Part shown: positions 61,315 through 64,000 of the stretch, piece after piece
How positions within the stretch are numbered: the first letter of the stretch is position 1
How the letters are laid out: every line of letters begins with the position of its first letter
Source of the DNA: Lysobacteraceae bacterium NML93-0399
GTDB lineage: Bacteria; Pseudomonadota; Gammaproteobacteria; Xanthomonadales; Xanthomonadaceae
Length of the DNA stretch: 64,000 nt
Reading direction: 5' to 3'
Assembly: GCA_002307375.1 (NCBI GenBank)
Contig: NTJI01000002.1
Coordinates: 186,001-250,000 of the forward strand
Notes under the pieces: model-generated
Databases searched by the model: none
Told to the model about the DNA's origin: nothing
Seen by the model: the letters and a program-made list of their open reading frames with translations, nothing else
Position numbers and translations under genes: made by a program

Positions 61315-62400
61315 TCAGTCGTCGGCGGCGTCTGCCGCATCGGCGGACAGCGGGGTGTCGTCCTCCAGCGCATCCGGCGCAAGCACCGTGTAACCGCGTT
61401 CGCGCAGGCGCGACAGATAGCCCTCGGGCTTGAGCAGGCCGTCGATCGGCACCGAGGCGAACACGGTTTCATGCGTGGCCATCGCCTCGTCAACAGCGGT
61501 CAGCCACCTGGTTTCGACCTGCGCCTGGATGTCGCGCAGGCCCAGCTGTTGCGCGGTCCGGCTGGCCGTCCATGCCGACAGGCACGCGGTCACCTGGGCC
61601 TGTGCATCCTCCATGGTGCGCAGCGCCTCGAGATCGCCGACCGCCCAGGCATTGGCGCGCGCCGCGACGCGCGGCAGGTCGCGCTCGATGATGTCGAGCG
61701 TGCCGCGCACACAGTCGAGGTCCTCGGGCTTGAGCGTTTCGGCGCGGAACGTGCGCAGTGCCGCGCGCGGGTCCTCGACCTGGATCGACACCAGCGTCGG
61801 CGTGGCCTCCATCCCGCGCGCCTTGAGTACCTCCTGGATCACCGGGCCGACGATGCCGCCCTCGGCCAGGCCGTTCTTCTCGAGCGCCGCGCGGTAGAGC
61901 TGGTAGACGGCGATGAAGGGGCGCCTGCGCTGCATGCCGCGGTCTCGACCGACATAGCGCTGCTTGAGCGCCGCCCAGCGCTGGTAGAGATCGGGCGGCA
62001 AGAGTTCATCGAGCGTGGCGCCATCGGGATTGCGCATGGCCCGGAATGCCGCGGGCGCCAGCGCGAGCCTGCCGAAGAAGCCGATGTCCGCGCCCATCTG
62101 CGCGCCCGGCGGCCCCAGCACCGCGCCCGCTCGTGACAGCACGTCGCGCACGTCGTCCGCGCGCCACGTCATGTCCGCCGGCAGCGGCGACTGCGTGCCC
62201 AGTATGTAGAGCGTGTGGCCGGCCGCATTGCGCACCCGCCACATGCCCGGGCCGGGCTGTACGCCGGTGACAAGCACGGCCTCCATGTCGCGTACATCCG
62301 GAGCTGCCGGCGCCGGCGCCTGGCCCAACGCGGGCGATGCCATCAGGGATACCGCGAGCAGTCTTCCGCACACACCTAGCCACCTGTGCATCCGCCGCAT
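61315..62400 (-). CDS. TraB/GumN family exported protein
   Basis: A 361-residue periplasmic protein with signal peptide (MRRMHRWLGVCGRLLAVSLMASPALG). The core motif LYILGTQSPLPADMTWR matches the TraB/GumN opening (LxGTxHxxP), although the usual His is replaced by Gln. The C-terminus is rich in Asp and Ala. GumN occurs in the xanthan cluster, but no gum genes are here. It is convergent with the unknown lipid-cluster gene across 16 bases. Confidence 0.82.
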   Translation of the reverse strand: MRRMHRWLGVCGRLLAVSLMASPALGQAPAPAAPDVRDMEAVLVTGVQPGPGMWRVRNAAGHTLYILGTQSPLPADMTWRADDVRDVLSRAGAVLGPPGAQMGADIGFFGRLALAPAAFRAMRNPDGATLDELLPPDLYQRWAALKQRYVGRDRGMQRRRPFIAVYQLYRAALEKNGLAEGGIVGPVIQEVLKARGMEATPTLVSIQVEDPRAALRTFRAETLKPEDLDCVRGTLDIIERDLPRVAARANAWAVGDLEALRTMEDAQAQVTACLSAWTASRTAQQLGLRDIQAQVETRWLTAVDEAMATHETVFASVPIDGLLKPEGYLSRLRERGYTVLAPDALEDDTPLSADAADAADD

Positions 62401-62560
62401 CCGTCAAGGAGATAACGGCCGAGCATACGAGCAGCAGCCCGCGCGCGCATGGCGACAACGCGCGCGGCGATCCATGCAGCTGAAACACCACATCGAAGCT
62501 CTACAACAAGGCCACACCTGCGCCGCTACGGTAGGTCCTTCTTCGCACGGGACCTCCCCC

Positions 62561-62728
62561 ATGACGCTCACCGACGACCAGCACCGGATCCTGCAGGACA
62601 TCGACAGCACCACACCGATCAGCCAGGCCGAGACCGACTGGGCGGTCAACGCCGGCCTTGCGGTGCTGGCCGAGGATGGCGACATCGACCTCACCGATGC
62701 CGGGCGCTCAGCGCTGGCGCAGCACTGA
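62561..62728 (+). CDS. Small hypothetical protein (55 residues)
   Basis: A 55-residue acidic ORF (MTLTDDQHRILQDIDSTTPI..., ending DAGRSALAQH) that looks like a short helical protein with a winged-helix-like layout. No clear Shine-Dalgarno precedes it. Third-position GC is high, as expected for a real gene here. It lies between divergent TraB and the tRNA-Pro terminator. Confidence 0.5.
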   Translation: MTLTDDQHRILQDIDSTTPISQAETDWAVNAGLAVLAEDGDIDLTDAGRSALAQH

Positions 62729-62744
62729 GCTGCCCGCCGGAATC

Positions 62745-62781
62745 GCAAAAAAAACGGCCCGCACATCCATGCAGGCCGTTT
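62745..62781 (-). terminator. Terminator of tRNA-Pro
   Basis: Stem aaacggcc / ggccgttt with a 14-base loop followed on the minus strand by a run of eight Ts. It lies six bases after the tRNA end. Confidence 0.85.
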
Positions 62782-62787
62782 CGGTAT

Positions 62788-62864
62788 TGGTCGGGGTAGC
62801 CGGATTTGAACCGACGACCACTTGTCCCCCAGACAAGTGCGCTACCAGGCTGCGCTATACCCCG
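62788..62864 (-). tRNA. tRNA-Pro(GGG)
   Basis: A 77-base tRNA with acceptor CGGGGTA/TACCCCG, encoded CCA, D-arm GCGCAGCCTGGTAGCGC, anticodon arm CTTGTCTGGGGGACAAG (anticodon GGG) and T-arm GTCGGTTCAAATCCGGC. Confidence 0.97.
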
Positions 62865-62874
62865 GAATCTGGAA

Positions 62875-62880
62875 ATTATA
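62875..62880 (-). promoter_or_regulatory. -10 element of tRNA-Pro promoter
   Basis: A consensus TATAAT on the minus strand lies ten bases before the tRNA 5' end. The matching -35 is weak (tgggcg at 17-base spacing). Confidence 0.65.
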
Positions 62881-62910
62881 CCGTCTGGCGAGCGTTTCGC
62901 CCATCGCCAA

Positions 62911-63267
62911 TCAACGTTTCAGCAGTTGCAGCACATCCTCGAGTTCCATCCGTACCTGACGCACGATCTGGCTGCTCAGTGCCGACTCCTGCTTGGCGCC
63001 CTCGCCTTCGAGTCGCAGGCGCGCGCCGCCGATGGTGTAGCCCTGCTCGTAGAGCAGACCGCGGATCTGCCGGACCATCAGCACGTCGTGGCGCTGGTAG
63101 TAACGGCGGTTGCCGCGACGCTTCACCGGGCTCAGGCTCGGGAACTCGGTCTCCCAGTAGCGCAGCACGTGCGGCTTGACGTCACACAGCTCGCTGACTT
63201 CACCGATGGTGAAGTAGCGCTTGGCCGGAATCGGCGGCAGTTCGCGATTGCTGCCCGGATCAAGCAT
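62911..63267 (-). CDS. MerR family transcriptional regulator
   Basis: A 118-residue MerR-type protein. The winged helix-turn-helix covers residues ~18-90 ([40 protein letters not shown]). There is a short coiled C-terminus and no metal-binding cysteine set, so its ligand is unknown. It overlaps ihfA by eight bases and is a regular member of the pheST-ihfA locus in gammaproteobacteria. Confidence 0.93.
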   Translation of the reverse strand: MLDPGSNRELPPIPAKRYFTIGEVSELCDVKPHVLRYWETEFPSLSPVKRRGNRRYYQRHDVLMVRQIRGLLYEQGYTIGGARLRLEGEGAKQESALSSQIVRQVRMELEDVLQLLKR

Positions 63268-63571
63268 GGGCGACGCCCACCGTGCCGGTATAGGCCTCGA
63301 CGCGTTCCTTGAGCTTCTGGCCCGGACGGAAGGTCACCACCGTGCGCGCGGAAATCGGGATCTCCTCGCCGGTCTTGGGATTGCGGCCGGGCCGCTCGTT
63401 CTTGCGGCGCAGGTCGAAATTGCCGAAGCCCGACAGCTTGACCTGGCGCCCCTGCTGCAACGCATCGCGCAGCACGTCGAAGAAGGCGTCGACGAATTCC
63501 TTCGCCTCGCGCTTGTTCAAGCCCACTTCCTCGTAGAGCTTTTCGGCCATGTCCGCCTTGGTCAGTGCCAC
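63260..63571 (-). CDS. ihfA: Integration host factor subunit alpha
   Basis: A 103-residue DNA-bending protein that pairs with IhfB. Family sequence runs [42 protein letters not shown] and [20 protein letters not shown], with the intercalating proline arm region [13 protein letters not shown] start at 63571 was chosen, giving (M)[10 protein letters not shown], the usual N-terminus; agggggac lies upstream. Its stop overlaps merR by eight bases. Confidence 0.96.
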   Translation of the reverse strand: MALTKADMAEKLYEEVGLNKREAKEFVDAFFDVLRDALQQGRQVKLSGFGNFDLRRKNERPGRNPKTGEEIPISARTVVTFRPGQKLKERVEAYTGTVGVAHA

Positions 63572-63593
63572 GCAGCAGTCCCCCTGTGAGGCC

Positions 63594-64000
63594 TCAGCCC
63601 CGGATCTTCGCGCCGTGTTCGCGCGCGAGCGCGGCCACCACGTCCGCGACGACGGCATCGACGTCGCGATCGGTCAGAGTGCGCGAAGTTTCCTGCAGAA
63701 TCAAGCCCATGGCGAGACTCCTGAACCCCGTTTCGACCCCCTGCCCGGCATAACGGTCGAACAGGCGGACCCCGGCCAGCAGGGGTCCGGCGGACGCGCG
63801 GACGGTCGTCTCGAGCGCGGCCCAATCGACCGACTCGGGGGCGACGATGGCCAGATCACGGCGCACCGACGGGAACTTCGACAAACCCGACACCCGCGGC
63901 AAGGCTCGCGCCTGCAGCGCGGCGGCATCGAGCTCGAAAGCCACCACCGGCGTGTCGATGTCGAGCGCTCGCAGCAGGCGCGGATGCAGTTCGCCGATCC
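63594..64000 (-). CDS. pheT: Phenylalanyl-tRNA synthetase beta subunit, C-terminal part
   Basis: The 3' part of pheT, continuing past the window end. The frame reads [24 protein letters not shown] at the edge and [19 protein letters not shown], then the ferredoxin-fold anticodon-binding domain ([34 protein letters not shown]). About 135 residues are present of roughly 790. It is followed by ihfA after 22 bases. Confidence 0.95.
   Translation of the reverse strand, partial: IGELHPRLLRALDIDTPVVAFELDAAALQARALPRVSGLSKFPSVRRDLAIVAPESVDWAALETTVRASAGPLLAGVRLFDRYAGQGVETGFRSLAMGLILQETSRTLTDRDVDAVVADVVAALAREHGAKIRG

Noticed and set aside
61315..62400. Considered as part of an exopolysaccharide (gum) cluster because of GumN similarity
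   Set aside because: No glycosyltransferase, polymerase or export genes are adjacent; TraB/GumN proteins occur widely as single genes.

Overview
The window is a GC-rich (roughly two-thirds G+C by eye) chromosomal segment of a gammaproteobacterium, most likely a member of the Xanthomonadaceae/Lysobacteraceae (Lysobacter, Luteimonas and relatives). Grounds for this are a bifunctional aspartokinase/diaminopimelate decarboxylase beside the MurL/MurD2 peptidoglycan pair (the L-Glu epimerase route described in Xanthomonas), a suf operon led by an Rrf2 regulator and closed by a GNAT and a Rieske protein, the order pheT-ihfA-merR-tRNA-Pro, and GTAG-type REP palindromes. It is housekeeping plus lineage-specific chromosome. 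I see no prophage, IS element, integrase or CRISPR array.

Layout. 1-4.3 kb: the end of miaB, then phoH-ybeY-corC and, where enterobacteria carry lnt, an Lnb/DUF4105-like membrane protein. 4.5-11.4 kb: a GH97 glycosidase, CorA, an ExoD-family protein and the coupled set cstA / cory-CC-star / ArsA-like ATPase. 11.6-14.1 kb: a four-gene roadblock/LC7 and small-GTPase operon. 14.3-21.6 kb: a DUF819 transporter, two secreted S9 peptidases, ssb and ispB. 21.6-22.0 kb: a tandem array of four REPIN units. 22.0-27.7 kb: a DUF5808 protein and the lysAC-murL-murD2 operon. 27.8-35.7 kb: two tandem phzF paralogues, an osmC-like gene, an HU-like protein with a Lys/Ala tail, and small envelope genes including two lipoproteins and an M23 peptidase. 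35.8-42.9 kb: a SET-domain methyltransferase divergent from the suf Fe-S operon. 42.9-45.9 kb: a Fur-box promoter, a small secreted ORF and a TonB-dependent receptor. 46-55.6 kb: HutD, ComEA, an M20 peptidase, a cation/proton antiporter, tRNA-Phe, an acyl-CoA dehydrogenase, an HNH protein and a two-domain protein that resembles a member of the GTPase operon. 55.6-61.3 kb: dxs followed by a probable lipid cluster (fatty acid hydroxylase, ketosynthase III fused to a heme-oxygenase-like domain, and an unknown protein). 61.3-64 kb: a TraB/GumN protein, a small ORF, tRNA-Pro, merR, ihfA and the 3' part of pheT.

How the genes work together. Several sets are translationally coupled by short overlaps (phoH/ybeY, cstA/cory/arsA, lysAC/murL/murD2, sufC/sufD/sufS, GNAT/Rieske, ihfA/merR). 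lysAC-murL-murD2 joins the synthesis of two cell-wall amino-acid branches. The suf block is a complete iron-sulfur assembly unit and lies next to an iron-responsive receptor. Short palindromic REP elements sit mainly at 3' ends and between convergent genes, and in three cases the GTAG of a REP supplies the stop codon of the adjoining gene. The least-described items are the roadblock/GTPase operon with its receiver-like partner, the hydroxylase/ketosynthase/diiron-like lipid cluster, the cstA/cory-CC-star/ArsA module, and the Lnb-like gene at the lnt position.
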